DNA of 14,623 bases. Source: an uncultured Lachnospiraceae bacterium (GTDB lineage: Bacteria > Bacillota > Clostridia > Lachnospirales > Lachnospiraceae). Position numbers and translations under genes: made by a program. The notes below the pieces were generated by a model that was not told where the DNA came from, did no database searches, and worked only from the letters and a program-made list of their open reading frames with translations. Each line of letters starts with the position of its first letter. Within the stretch, counting starts at the first letter, position 1. Shown in pieces: positions 1 through 7,914 of the stretch. The DNA is taken from contig CAJUJR010000074.1 in NCBI GenBank assembly GCA_910586605.1, forward strand, positions 1-14,623. The letters are read 5' to 3'.

Positions 1-54
1 AGAGGGAAGATATTTTTTATTGAGATTTGGTTACGATTGGCTGTGAATAGTAAC
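1..54 (+). repeat. Half copy of palindromic repeat, contig end
   Basis: The first 54 bases are the exact reverse complement of 14570-14623. They also match, with a few differences, the minus strand of the complete palindrome at 8122-8204. The window starts in the loop of that palindrome and contains only its right arm. Such long self-complementary repeats commonly break short-read assemblies, so this looks like a contig edge. Confidence 0.9.
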
Positions 55-249
55 TATTAAACGAGCAGATGCCGAAAAATGTCAGTTTATAGTTGAAATT
101 GTCCTTTAAAAGTGATATATTATTAGTTAGATAGTAAATAGTATTTTCCTATGAAATAGTGTTATCATTCAGATGAGATAATATTGTGGGATGAGAATAG
201 TTTTCGGTATGGGGAAGGTAATGTGAATAAAGGTGTTCGGAGCACCAAC

Positions 250-284
250 AGTAAAAGCAGGCTAGAAGGTGGCCTGTTTTTACT
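250..284. terminator. Bidirectional intrinsic terminator
   Basis: Arms 250-262 and 272-284 pair over 13 positions (one G-T wobble on the plus strand) around a 9-base loop. The right arm ends in a T run and the left arm begins with an A run, so the hairpin looks like a terminator on both strands. It probably ends a transcript whose gene lies outside the window. Confidence 0.6.
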
Positions 285-298
285 TGCTATACAATTGG

Positions 299-311
299 TT
301 TTAGAGCGTGA
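299..311 (+). repeat. 13-bp repeat tag, copy 1
   Basis: TTTTAGAGCGTGA occurs here and, identically, at 11216-11228, both a short way upstream of a plus-strand gene. The minus strand at 8325-8313 carries the related CTAGAGCGTGTTT at the edge of the composite repeat. The tag may be the end of a decayed dispersed repeat. Confidence 0.5.
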
Positions 312-373
312 AACACGCCTTAAAAAAGCTATTTTCAAACATGTTATAGCCTAATTTGAATGGAGGGTAAGTT

Positions 374-700
374 ATGAAAAAATTTGATTCTAATTACAAG
401 CTTCTTGAAGAAATGTACGAGGATGGATATTTTCCGGACTTTCTGGTGGACAAGGTAAAGGATCTGGTTCAGGAAGTGATTACCTTTTTGGAAACCGGAG
501 AGAGGGATTTGGAGAATATACAGCGTAAATTTGATGAAATGACATTGGCAATCAATGATTTAGAGGAAGAATTTGAGGAAAATGACAGTGAAATTGAAAC
601 TGCTGCAAGAGAGAGTATTGGTGCGACAGTAGCATATATATTGGAGTGGTTTGATATTGGCATTGATGTGGAAACTGCAATTGGTGAACGTGAGTGGTAG
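374..700 (+). CDS. DUF5713 family protein
   Basis: This encodes a small acidic protein of 108 residues with no signal peptide or membrane segment, probably cytosolic. The sequence matches what I know of the DUF5713 family: an opening NY-LLEEMY-D-YFP-FLVDK block (residues 7-27), a charged helical middle, an EEEFEENDSEIETAARE block (residues 64-80) and a C-terminal REW (106-108). The function is unknown. The start is supported by GGAGGG at 362-367, seven bases before ATG. It stands alone, converging with the DUF3877 gene across 30 bases, with a terminator-like hairpin around its stop codon. Family assignment is from recall of conserved blocks. Confidence 0.8.
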   Translation: MKKFDSNYKLLEEMYEDGYFPDFLVDKVKDLVQEVITFLETGERDLENIQRKFDEMTLAINDLEEEFEENDSEIETAARESIGATVAYILEWFDIGIDVETAIGEREW

Positions 701-720
701 TAATATGTTCGCCAATTGCA
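676..720 (+). terminator. Terminator-like hairpin around the DUF5713 stop codon
   Basis: Arms 677-689 and 707-719 pair over 13 positions with one G-T wobble, extended by T676-A720. The 17-base loop contains the TAG stop at 698-700. On the plus strand it is followed by a T-rich stretch (AATTTATTTTA), so it could end the DUF5713 transcript. The minus-strand side lacks a T run, so termination of the opposing DUF3877 transcript is less likely. Confidence 0.5.
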
Positions 721-730
721 AGAATTTATT

Positions 731-1267
731 TTATGGATTGTTTGTGTGATGGGGCTGCATAGCTGAAAAAGTTTCTTTTGTGAAACGGTGGTACTGAAGC
801 CCGAAGCCATCTTCTTCTATATAATATACATAGGCATCAATTGTGTTATCTTGAAAATAGATTGCCCATTCATTATCCTCTATTTTTTCTGCGATAACAT
901 CTTTAGAAAATTGATAGAACAGTTTCAGGATATCGTCCTTTTTTAAGCCCGGTTTATGGATTTCTTGTACAAAGGCTTCCATAAACGGGTTTGCAGCTAT
1001 ATTTTCATGCACATATTTTACGCCTTTTGCAGGAATGGAAATACAGTATCTGCCTTTTTCCTGTGTTTCTTCAATTGTAATTTTTCCAAATAACCCTGCC
1101 TGCAGTTTGCAGAAGGAATCTGTTTTTTGATGAAGGTTTTCTGGCGTTGCTTCTAAAAGTTCAAGTAATGTATTTTCAGGATAATATAAATGTATGGTTT
1201 CTTCCTGGTAGCCAAGTTTGATTTCACACTCTTTTATGGAGTCACATATGTTTGTCTTTAAGTCCAA
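731..1267 (-). CDS. DUF3877 family protein
   Basis: This encodes a 178-residue soluble protein with no known role. It resembles the clostridial DUF3877 family: an opening block around 'KLGYQEETIHLYYP', a central 'ISIPAKGVKYVHE' segment, and a C-terminal 'YVYYIEEDGFGLQYHRF' block. The length fits the family's roughly 180 residues. There is no in-frame ATG near the N-terminus. The start is TTG at 1267-1265, supported by AAGGGA at 1278-1273 five bases upstream. The gene begins 26 bases before the end of the MATE gene, so the two are almost certainly cotranscribed and perhaps translationally coupled. No link between this family and transport is known to me. Confidence 0.75.
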   Translation of the reverse strand: MDLKTNICDSIKECEIKLGYQEETIHLYYPENTLLELLEATPENLHQKTDSFCKLQAGLFGKITIEETQEKGRYCISIPAKGVKYVHENIAANPFMEAFVQEIHKPGLKKDDILKLFYQFSKDVIAEKIEDNEWAIYFQDNTIDAYVYYIEEDGFGLQYHRFTKETFSAMQPHHTNNP

Positions 1268-2630
1268 TGTTATCCCTTCTTTCTGTTTGTTTAAAAATAT
1301 GGAAAAGAGCTATTATAGCCGCTATGGCAAGTACAGCTTCTGCAACAAATTGGGCATAGGCGAGGCCGTATAATGGGAACAGCCAATTTAAAATAAAAAG
1401 TGCTGGAATTTCTAAAATGATTTTCCGGAGGATGGCAAAAATCAATGCTTTCTGTCCCATGCCGCAAGCCTGGAATACCCCGACTGCAATAAAGTCCATA
1501 CAAAGAAACGTCATGCTTAGGCAGAAGCCTTGTAAAAAATGGCTTCCATAATCAACTATGGTTGCGTCCTTAATGAAAAGCGACACTAAGGGCTGTGCAC
1601 CAATATAATAGCCCAGGGTTACGGCAGCCATAAAGGAAAGGGAAATCCGCATGGAAAAAAGGATTGCCTTTTTCATGCGCATGGTATTTCCGCTTGCATA
1701 ATTATAGCTGACAAGCGGCATAATTCCCTGGGAAAAACCGAGGGCAATTTGGACAGGGACCATATTGATTTTTTGTGAGATTCCCATTGCCGCTACAGCG
1801 TCAGAACCAAAAGACGATGTAAAATTGTTCAAGATTGTCATGCCTGTAACATTCAAGAGATTTTGGATTGCCGCTGGTATCCCTACGCTGCATATTCCAA
1901 TAAAGATAGGTTTTTGGGGCCGGAACATAGATGGCCGGATGCAGACATATGTTTTGCCACGTTTTATAAATAATAAGACAAAGAAATAAAGGCATGCTAC
2001 GCAATTTGACAGGAAGGTAGCGAAGCCTGCGCCGGCAGCGCCCATATCCAATCCCCAGGGAAGGATAAAAATAGGGTCTAGTATAATGTTTAAGAGACAG
2101 CCGCTCATTGTCCCAATGCTTGCATGGAGCGACGCGCCTTCAGCACGCACTAGATAGGCAAGCACTACATTTAAAATAGCAGGGGCTGCCCCAAAAGAAA
2201 CGGTCCATTTCAGGTATTCCCCTGTTGCAAAGGCAGTAGTTTTATCAGCTCCAAGCATCATTAACATTGGCTGCTGGAATATGGTATATAACAAAGAAAA
2301 AAGAAGCCCGCATAATGCAGCGCAGTAAAATCCAAATGCAGAACTGCGGTAGACTGTTTCATAGTCTTTTTTACCCAGTGCACGGCTCATCATGCTGGAA
2401 CTTCCTACGCCAAAAAGATTGTTGACTGCATTAAATGCAAGAAGTACCGGCGCTGCAAGCGTGACGGCTGAATTTTCAATTGCGCTGTTTAAAATTCCAA
2501 CAAAATAGGTGTCAGCCAGGTTATAAATTACCATAACAAGCGAACTGATAATTGTCGGTACAGCAAGCGTCATTACTGCTTTTGGAACCGGTATTTTTTC
2601 AAATACTTCAATGCTTTTTGTGTTTTCCAT
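1242..2630 (-). CDS. MATE family efflux transporter (MepA-like)
   Basis: This encodes a 462-residue integral membrane protein with about twelve hydrophobic segments arranged as two similar halves, the size and pattern of MATE exporters. These exchange Na+ or H+ for organic cations and drugs across the cytoplasmic membrane. Recognisable blocks include 'PTIISSLVMVIYNLADTYFVG' split over the first helix and its loop, 'FGVGSSSMMSRALG' after it, and 'PLVSYNYASGN' opening the second half. The reading frame could begin at GTG 2639, but that codon lies inside the GGGGTG ribosome site; ATG 2630, seven bases downstream, is the better start. The substrate cannot be told from sequence. A 14-bp perfect dyad upstream (2650-2717) could be an operator or a leader hairpin. 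Confidence 0.92.
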   Translation of the reverse strand: MENTKSIEVFEKIPVPKAVMTLAVPTIISSLVMVIYNLADTYFVGILNSAIENSAVTLAAPVLLAFNAVNNLFGVGSSSMMSRALGKKDYETVYRSSAFGFYCAALCGLLFSLLYTIFQQPMLMMLGADKTTAFATGEYLKWTVSFGAAPAILNVVLAYLVRAEGASLHASIGTMSGCLLNIILDPIFILPWGLDMGAAGAGFATFLSNCVACLYFFVLLFIKRGKTYVCIRPSMFRPQKPIFIGICSVGIPAAIQNLLNVTGMTILNNFTSSFGSDAVAAMGISQKINMVPVQIALGFSQGIMPLVSYNYASGNTMRMKKAILFSMRISLSFMAAVTLGYYIGAQPLVSLFIKDATIVDYGSHFLQGFCLSMTFLCMDFIAVGVFQACGMGQKALIFAILRKIILEIPALFILNWLFPLYGLAYAQFVAEAVLAIAAIIALFHIFKQTERRDNIGLKDKHM

Positions 2631-2649
2631 AACTTTCACCCCAATTTTC

Positions 2650-2717
2650 TATATGGTACAATGAGTTTTTGCCCGCGTTTCCTGTACATTTGCAGACAGA
2701 AAACATTGTACCATATA
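2650..2717. repeat. 14-bp perfect inverted repeat upstream of the MATE gene
   Basis: TATATGGTACAATG at 2650-2663 is exactly complementary to 2704-2717, with 40 bases between the arms. The whole element lies within 90 bases upstream of the MATE start. On the minus strand each arm contains a sequence resembling a -10 box (TACAAT in the outer arm). It could be a pair of regulator half-sites or a long stem in the 5' leader; the sequence does not decide. Confidence 0.7.
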
Positions 2718-2730
2718 AAAAGTTTGAAAT

Positions 2731-2770
2731 CTATTAAGAAAGAGCAAAGTCTATTAAGAAAGAGTAAAGT
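2731..2770. repeat. Two tandem 20-bp repeats
   Basis: CTATTAAGAAAGAGCAAAGT at 2731-2750 is repeated at 2751-2770 with one difference (19 of 20 identical). They lie between the end of the solute-binding pseudogene and the MATE promoter region. They may have arisen by slippage or may be regulator sites for the MATE gene. Confidence 0.85.
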
Positions 2771-2783
2771 CTGTCCAGCTTAC

Positions 2784-4499
2784 TTACTTGGTTGCTTTCA
2801 GATCTTGCTCCAGTTGATGTCTGCGTTCTGCTTGGCTTTTTGACCACTCAATGCAAGCGTCATAGCCATAGGCTTTTGCATTTTTTTTCATTTTTTTGAC
2901 AATCTGATCAAATTCAGCATCATTTTTAGCATACATTGCTTTCCAGGAAGTGTTTTTGATTTCATCTGTCACCTGCGCCCAAGTTGTCTTTAATTCTGTG
3001 TCTTTTGGCTCTAAAGTGAAGGAAGTGCCAGGAGAAACAACGTATTTTCCTTTATCAAAATATTCATTAATGCTGATGCACGAGTTATAATCACGCCAAT
3101 CCTGTTCAATATCACTTTTTGCCATAGAAATATTGCTTTTCCAGTTATCAGAATTATAGGTTTCACCATTTGAATCTGGGTTTTCGGCATCAATGGATCA
3201 GGTTGAGAAGGAGGCTTGCAATACGCCATCATGGAAACTTCCCTTATAGCCATTTCCTATTTTTGTATTTTCATTTTCATGGCATGTAGCGCCGAGTTCT
3301 GTAAAAAATGTATTTCCTTCTTCATCATAATCCCAGCAGATCCCCTTTGGGCCATAAGAATACGTCATACGCCCTTCTGGAGTTGTAAAGTAGTTCAGGA
3401 TTTCCATACATAGTTCGGGATATTCCGTTGTTTTGCCAATGCTTGTGGTATAGTTGCCACCCTGCGTATTCATGCCATATACAAGAGGCGTGGCGTCTTC
3501 TGGCTTCATACAGTACATCAGTTTTCCGGCGGAAGTGTGGGCATCTTTATTATATGCAAGTGAACCACAATAATTAAAGATGGAGAAGAATACGCCGCCA
3601 TTCTGTACTTTTTCACCCATCTGTTCATATCTCTGTGTCATGGAGTCTGGGTCAAGAAGCCCGTTTTGGTACAAATCATTGTAAAATTTAAGCATTGTCA
3701 GATATGGGCCGTCTTTTTCCAGTGCATCATGGTAAGTTCCAGTCTGTGGATCATACAACCCAAGGCCCAATTCATCATAACCATAGTAAGCAGTTGCAGT
3801 TGCTTTTACATACATAACCATAGAGTCGTCCCAATCCGGCCATAAAGATACCGCATATGTTTTGTTGCCGGAATCATCTTTTGGGCAAATTTTTTGCATA
3901 TCTTTCATTAACTGCAGCATATCATCCATATTTTTTACTTTAGGATAGCCAAGCTGTTTATATAAATCCCAGCGTACATCCCAGTTATAAATAAACATCT
4001 GATGATCCTTATTGGTGGTTGCTACATCATTGCCGATTCCATAAAGACAGTCTTTTTTACCATCTGTAAGTTCTTTTGTAAGGTTCTGGTTTTTGGCAAT
4101 AGCATCTGGCATATGTTCTTTGATGTAGCTGCCAAATTCGGTAATAAGGCCATCTTCGTTCCAGTCATACAGCAAATCGTTTTTTACGGCATTTGCATAT
4201 CGGTCGCCGTCACCGCCCCATACAATAATATCTCCAAGGTTTCCGCTTTCCATTCTTGTTTCGTATACGCCATCGCCATCAGGGATAATATTGAGCTTAA
4301 CATTAAATTTTTCTTTTAAAATATCGGCAATCCATCCAGATTGGAATCCGGAATAGTTTGCCAGGGTATTATAGACGTCCAGCGTGACAATTTCATTTTT
4401 TTTACTGCCACACCCAGATAATGCAGTTGCCATACTGGCTGTAATGCTCCCTGCCAGAGTGAGTGACAAAAGTTTTTTGCTTAATTTTTTTGCGGTCAT
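2784..4499 (-). pseudogene. Family 1 solute-binding lipoprotein, in-frame TGA
   Basis: This is the remains of an ABC-transporter sugar-binding lipoprotein of about 570 residues. The start is ATG 4499 with AAGGAGGG upstream. A lipoprotein signal peptide ends in LSGC with Cys30 as the lipid-modified residue. The reading frame runs 433 codons to TGA at 3200-3198, then continues in the same frame for 137 more residues to the stop at 2784, and that continuation still reads like the family's C-terminal lobe (SIDAENPDSNGETYN..., ending QLEQDLKATK). The TGA replaces a codon where relatives, as I recall them, have Trp (TGG), so one substitution explains it. TGA is a normal stop elsewhere in the window. 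It follows the broken GH43 gene by 26 bases; no permease genes are present. Confidence 0.85.
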
Positions 4500-4525
4500 A
4501 CTGTTTCCCTCCTTAATTCCGTACT

Positions 4526-5098
4526 TTAAATACTATGATTGCTATCTTTTGCCCAGGTGGTATAGCCGCTTTCGGCAATCAGATAGACAGCATGTCTTCC
4601 GGTCACATTTTTTACTTTGCCCTTAACTTCAGTGCTGTTATGGAAAAATTCAACGGAACCAATCTCTTCTGTTTCATTGTCAATACAGATACGGATTCGT
4701 CCATGACAGCCCCTCGGAAGCAGCTTTGCAGCAAAAAGGATATCTTCATTGGTATAATCTTTCCCAAAGTCGTAATATTTCCAGCCCATAACACAGCCAT
4801 CTGTTACATTTGTGATAATACGGGTAAATAAATCAAGTTCTGTAATCAATGCACCGCCCTTTAGCACGCATGCCGTGTCTGCCGGGGTTGCTGCATATGG
4901 GTTTAAGGATTGGGAAAAACCAAGCGATGTCATCTCGACTGTAGGAATAATTGACGCAGACCATACTTTTAATTTGTAATCGCAAAAGTATTCAGAATCT
5001 ACTCTGTCATGGGAACCATAGATATAGACGCGTTCTCCAAAGACACGTGGTTCCCCATCAGGAATATATTCCCAATTAGGTAAATATGGATTAGGCAT
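4526..5098 (-). pseudogene. GH43 glycosidase remnant, catalytic core deleted
   Basis: The 190-residue frame joins two distant parts of a family 43 glycosyl hydrolase. Residues 1-48 are the typical N-terminus (NPYLPNWEYIPDGEPRVFGE...YIYGSHDR...FCDYKLKVWSA). From about residue 51 the sequence is the C-terminal region (VEMTSLGFSQSLNPY, DTACVLKGGALI, and a beta-sandwich-like domain to 'NVTGRHAVYLIAE'). About 300 residues, including most of the five-bladed propeller with the general acid, are missing with the frame kept. The C-terminus also stops early compared with relatives I recall. Start is ATG 5098 with GGAGGG upstream. The full enzyme would have removed arabinose or xylose units from plant glycans; this product should be inactive. 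Confidence 0.8.
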
Positions 5099-5341
5099 TA
5101 TTTTTTCCCTCCGTTTCTAGAAATTTCATTGATTTGCAAAAAGTATTAATATGTGGGCTATATGGATATTTTAGACTTTTTGCGGTTTCTGATGTTAAAT
5201 ATTAGTATATCGGAAATAAACAGAAGCCGCCTTGAGAAAAAAGACATAAAATAGCACAAAAAGGACATTGCCGGGACGTATTCGTTAGCAATGCCCTTTC
5301 CGTATTTTGCTGCTCTGGAATTTGTTTTAAATTACTAAGTT
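5099..5341. other. Intergenic region between anti-sigma gene and GH43 remnant
   Basis: The region holds the anti-sigma gene terminator at 5260-5299 and, nearer the GH43 start, an imperfect dyad with 9-bp perfect ends (GCAAAAAGT at 5136-5144, complement at 5175-5183). The dyad lies where the GH43/solute-binding promoter or operator would be expected. No clear -35/-10 pair stands out. Confidence 0.5.
5260..5299 (-). terminator. Intrinsic terminator of the sigma/anti-sigma operon
   Basis: Read on the minus strand, AAAGGGCATTGC (5299-5288) pairs with GCAATGTCCTTT (5271-5260) over 12 positions with one G-U, around a 16-base loop, and is followed by more T. It lies 42 bases after the anti-sigma stop codon. 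Confidence 0.75.
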
Positions 5342-6427
5342 TTAATGCACAATATAATTTCCTGTAACCAGAATCCATAAATCTAAGGATTTATTCTGGA
5401 TTCGGATTCCAGCGATATCCTCCAGGTTAACAGGCGCTTCAAATAGTGAATTATATACATATGGATAGTATTCTTCGCCTGAATTATTTGTATGACTAGA
5501 GGAAGAAATATCCTTTACAGTACTTCCGTCTTTTAATTCAATTGTTATATCTGAGAAATATACTGATTTATCTACGCCGCTTTTTCGTTCAATCCCTTCT
5601 ATTTTAAGTGATATTGGGGAAATCTGTATTTTGTTAATAGATGTTCCCTTCCGCAATTTTTTTTGTAGCTTATCTGTTGAAACATCCTGCTCTTCTATAC
5701 AGGAGCCTATTGTTATTTCGCTGATGACAGGGATGCTGGAAGCAATTTCTTTAGATGTTTTTTCGGATTTAAATGCTTCCTCCCATTTTTTATTGCTTTT
5801 AAGTTGTAGAATATCACCTTCTTTAAGTTCTTTTTCACCATCATACAACAGATAGCATCCCATTATGGCACCGTTTTCTTGTAATTTACTGTCAAGTGCA
5901 GTATATTGTCCCATTGGGCTATATTTGTCAGCAGATGTAAAAAAACCTAAGCCGGAAATTTCATCTAATATTTTATTTTTATATGGAATAGCAGAAAGCT
6001 TTCCGGTTTCTGTGCCGTTTTTATTTTTTAAATACACAGAAAATGGTATACAAATGTTATATCCATCATTCATAATTGCTTTAAGCTTAAGAGTACCACA
6101 ATTTAGTGTAATTTCGTTTTTTAATTCACTTCCGTATTTAGAATATATTTTTTTCTGGCCATCGGATAGTTTTGGTTCAGCCGGAGCCAATGTATTAAAT
6201 GCATTTATAATATTTTGCAGTACAGAAGTATTTGCTGCAACTGCTGGGACTCCTATAATCAAAATAATACAGATGCAAATTCCTGCTGCAGCCGTTGTAT
6301 GGAAATGTTTTCTCTTTCCTGCAGTTTCCTTTATCAGTTCTTCTTCTAAATGATTCCATATCCTGCTTTTCTGGTCTTCATTTAACTGCATTTCATTATA
6401 CATTTCTTTGAATAATTCCCGTTTCAT
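5342..6427 (-). CDS. One-pass membrane anti-sigma factor-like protein (DUF4179 type)
   Basis: This encodes 361 residues: a short cytoplasmic N-terminus (1-42), one membrane segment (about 44-65, AAAGICICIILIIGVPAVAA), then a long, mostly beta extracellular part. This is the layout of the DUF4179-type proteins encoded next to ECF sigma factors in clostridia. The gene begins inside the sigma gene with a 32-base overlap, with AAAGGAAG about ten bases before ATG 6427, so the two products are probably made together. By analogy the N-terminus holds the sigma factor at the membrane until an envelope signal releases it. No zinc-binding HxxxCxxC motif is seen, so it is not a ZAS-type anti-sigma. The signal is unknown. 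An intrinsic terminator follows. Confidence 0.78.
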   Translation of the reverse strand: MKRELFKEMYNEMQLNEDQKSRIWNHLEEELIKETAGKRKHFHTTAAAGICICIILIIGVPAVAANTSVLQNIINAFNTLAPAEPKLSDGQKKIYSKYGSELKNEITLNCGTLKLKAIMNDGYNICIPFSVYLKNKNGTETGKLSAIPYKNKILDEISGLGFFTSADKYSPMGQYTALDSKLQENGAIMGCYLLYDGEKELKEGDILQLKSNKKWEEAFKSEKTSKEIASSIPVISEITIGSCIEEQDVSTDKLQKKLRKGTSINKIQISPISLKIEGIERKSGVDKSVYFSDITIELKDGSTVKDISSSSHTNNSGEEYYPYVYNSLFEAPVNLEDIAGIRIQNKSLDLWILVTGNYIVH

Positions 6428-6917
6428 TTTCGATACACTTCCTTTCTTTTAGAATTTCTTTTTTCATAAGTTTCTTTGCCCTTGATAGCCTGGCAGACAC
6501 CAGGTTTGGAGTTATGTGCAAAAGCTTTGCAATTTCTTTCACCTGGTATTCTTCATAATAACGTAAGTAGAGTACAGTACGGTAGATTGCCGGAAGCTTT
6601 GCCATTAATTCAAAGAGGCCGCTTTCTTCTTCCTGTTGAAAAAGGCTTTCTGCCTGCCTGGCATCTTCCAAAGAGCATGTACGTTTTATCCAAGCTGAAG
6701 AAACCATGCTTTTACAGCAATTGATTGCTACCCGTATCAACCATGCTTTTTCATGTTCTTTGCTTTTAAAGCGAGGCTTTTTCTTTAGAAGCCGTAAAAA
6801 TACTTCTTGGACAACATCTTCCGCGAAAGATACCTGAGTTCCATAAGAAAGAGCGATTCGGTATACCATATCTGAATATTGTTTAAATAGCTCTTCCACA
6901 GTATATTCATTATCCAT
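6396..6917 (-). CDS. ECF-type RNA polymerase sigma factor (sigma-70 family)
   Basis: This encodes 173 residues with the two domains of an ECF sigma factor. Sigma-2 spans about residues 9-72, including DVVQEVFLRLLKKKP (34-48) for core binding and the -10 contact region. A linker of about 40 residues follows, then sigma-4 (about 106-155), with LPAIYRTVLYLRYYEEYQVKEIAKLL as its first part and the recognition helix near ITPNLVSARLSRAKKL. Start ATG 6917 has AAAGGA six bases upstream. It is the first gene of a two-gene unit with the overlapping anti-sigma gene. ECF factors usually transcribe their own operon; the 250 bases upstream contain a 16-bp palindrome but I cannot assign the promoter. Confidence 0.95.
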   Translation of the reverse strand: MDNEYTVEELFKQYSDMVYRIALSYGTQVSFAEDVVQEVFLRLLKKKPRFKSKEHEKAWLIRVAINCCKSMVSSAWIKRTCSLEDARQAESLFQQEEESGLFELMAKLPAIYRTVLYLRYYEEYQVKEIAKLLHITPNLVSARLSRAKKLMKKEILKERKCIENETGIIQRNV

Positions 6918-7009
6918 GATGATTCCTTTCTGGGTTACTGCCGTTTAAAAGGTGGTATATGCTCCATCCATTAGGCGTTTGCGCTTCCTTATATTGGCAT
7001 CCCTTTTGT

Positions 7010-7025
7010 TTAAATGCGCATTTAA
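7010..7025. promoter_or_regulatory. 16-bp perfect palindrome upstream of the sigma gene
   Basis: TTAAATGCGCATTTAA is a perfect palindrome 93 bases upstream of the sigma start. It could be a regulator binding site. No regulator is indicated, and AT-rich palindromes of this length can occur by chance. Confidence 0.35.
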
Positions 7026-7148
7026 TAGATTACGGCTAAAGCGTGTTTGAAACATGTTCTATTAATAATGCTTTTTATATCTTTAAAATCTGACAGGAAT
7101 AATAAAAATAACCCTGAATTGTAGTACTTTTTTATGGAAATCGAAAAA

Positions 7149-7182
7149 GAGCCAATAGAATAGCTCCCTATTCTATTGGCTC
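7149..7182 (-). terminator. Intrinsic terminator overlapping the XRE gene stop
   Basis: Arms 7149-7163 and 7168-7182 form a perfect 15-bp stem with a 4-base loop. On the minus strand it is followed by TTTTT (7148-7144). The upstream arm encodes the last codons of the XRE gene (E-P-I-E) and its TAG stop, so the terminator is built into the coding end. Confidence 0.92.
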
Positions 7183-7371
7183 CTCCCAAAATAAGTCATT
7201 TAATGTTTTATTCACTGTATGGCAAATTGCAATACATAGGTTTATGGTAGGGTTGTAGTCCCCTTTTTCTATTGCGCTAATTGTTTGCCGGGAAACACCG
7301 ACTTTGTTGGCAAGTTCCTGCTGTGACAAATCCATTGCTGCCCTAGCTGATTTTAACCGTAAGTTTTTCAT
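7168..7371 (-). CDS. XRE/Cro-family helix-turn-helix regulator
   Basis: This encodes a 67-residue protein that is almost only a helix-turn-helix domain: 'LSQQELANKVGVSRQTISAIEKGDYNP' (residues 15-41) holds both helices, with the recognition helix at about SRQTISAIE. It is a DNA-binding repressor or activator of the compact YozG-like type. ATG 7371 overlaps the stop of the membrane-protein gene as ATGA, and the ribosome site GAGGA lies inside that gene, so the two are coupled. Small regulators of this type are often encoded beside membrane proteins with a YDERQ motif, as here. The target sites are unknown; autoregulation of the shared promoter at 8055-8083 is possible. Its stop codon lies in the terminator stem. 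Confidence 0.93.
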   Translation of the reverse strand: MKNLRLKSARAAMDLSQQELANKVGVSRQTISAIEKGDYNPTINLCIAICHTVNKTLNDLFWEEPIE

Positions 7372-7901
7372 TCTTCCTCTTCTTTCTGTTTGCTGATATG
7401 TTTAGCCGCCATAACAGGGAAAAGTAGGATTATTAAAATTCCACATAGAAAATTGACGCAGTGGCTTGTCAGCATTCCATTTTCAAACATAAGACCGCGG
7501 AGATAACTTAGCCAGCCGATGCCAAAATTGAGAAGGGCAATGGCGGCAAAGGTAACGACAACACGTTTTGGGTTTTCATTTAGTGAAAAATACCCCTCTT
7601 TCCAGATGCAAAATGCAGCGTAAACAAAAGTGCTGATAAAAATGCCAATCAGCATAAGCGCGGCATGGTCAATATATTGCTTTTTTCTTAAAGAAATTAA
7701 TGTTGCAGCAGCAATATTATAGAAAATAAATGTAAAAAAGCCATATTTAAATCCGATTCCATGCACTAACTGCTGGCGCTCATCATATTTACACTTTGTA
7801 GCGTTATCTGTTCTTGTATATTTCCGTAAGATGTAGATGAAAATAACGCCAATGATAGCAGCAAGGATTCCCCCTGCTAAAAAACCTAAATTATATTCCA
7901 T
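7368..7901 (-). CDS. Five-segment membrane protein paired with XRE regulator
   Basis: From ATG 7901 this encodes 177 residues with five hydrophobic segments (about 5-25, 50-70, 80-98, 112-132, 145-165), a YDERQ motif at 39-43 between the first two, and a charged tail ending KQKEEEE. I do not recognise a specific function. Proteins with this motif and topology are commonly found next to small XRE regulators in Bacillota. The frame is also open to TTG 7913 and GTG 7910; the only SD-like sequence, GAGG at 7918-7915, sits 13 bases before ATG and 4 before GTG, so the start is uncertain by a few codons. That GAGG is buried in a hairpin following a 14-codon leader ORF, which suggests regulated translation. 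Confidence 0.75.
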   Translation of the reverse strand: MEYNLGFLAGGILAAIIGVIFIYILRKYTRTDNATKCKYDERQQLVHGIGFKYGFFTFIFYNIAAATLISLRKKQYIDHAALMLIGIFISTFVYAAFCIWKEGYFSLNENPKRVVVTFAAIALLNFGIGWLSYLRGLMFENGMLTSHCVNFLCGILIILLFPVMAAKHISKQKEEEE

Positions 7902-7914
7902 AATTTGCACCAAG

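Larger units (their letters stand above)
55..373. other. Intergenic region, no gene seen
   Basis: No convincing ORF or remnant is visible between the terminal repeat and the DUF5713 gene. The region holds a small hairpin at 232-246, the terminator-like hairpin at 250-284, a GCGTG-AAA-CACGC hairpin at 306-318, and a short dyad at 328-350 just before the ribosome site. I could not pick out a convincing promoter for the downstream gene. Confidence 0.6.

Noticed and set aside
2731..2770. CRISPR-like repeats.
   Set aside because: Two directly adjoining 20-bp units without spacers and no cas genes.
3198..3200. TGA as selenocysteine or a reassigned Trp code.
   Set aside because: Other genes here (for example the MATE gene) end at TGA, the residue is not at a redox site, and no SECIS-like hairpin is apparent just after it.
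2784..3253. Frameshift in the solute-binding gene, suggested by an overlapping minus-strand ORF at 3011-3253.
   Set aside because: The 433-codon part and the 3125-2784 part are in the same frame with readable family-like sequence between them; only the TGA separates them. The 3011-3253 ORF is an out-of-frame shadow.
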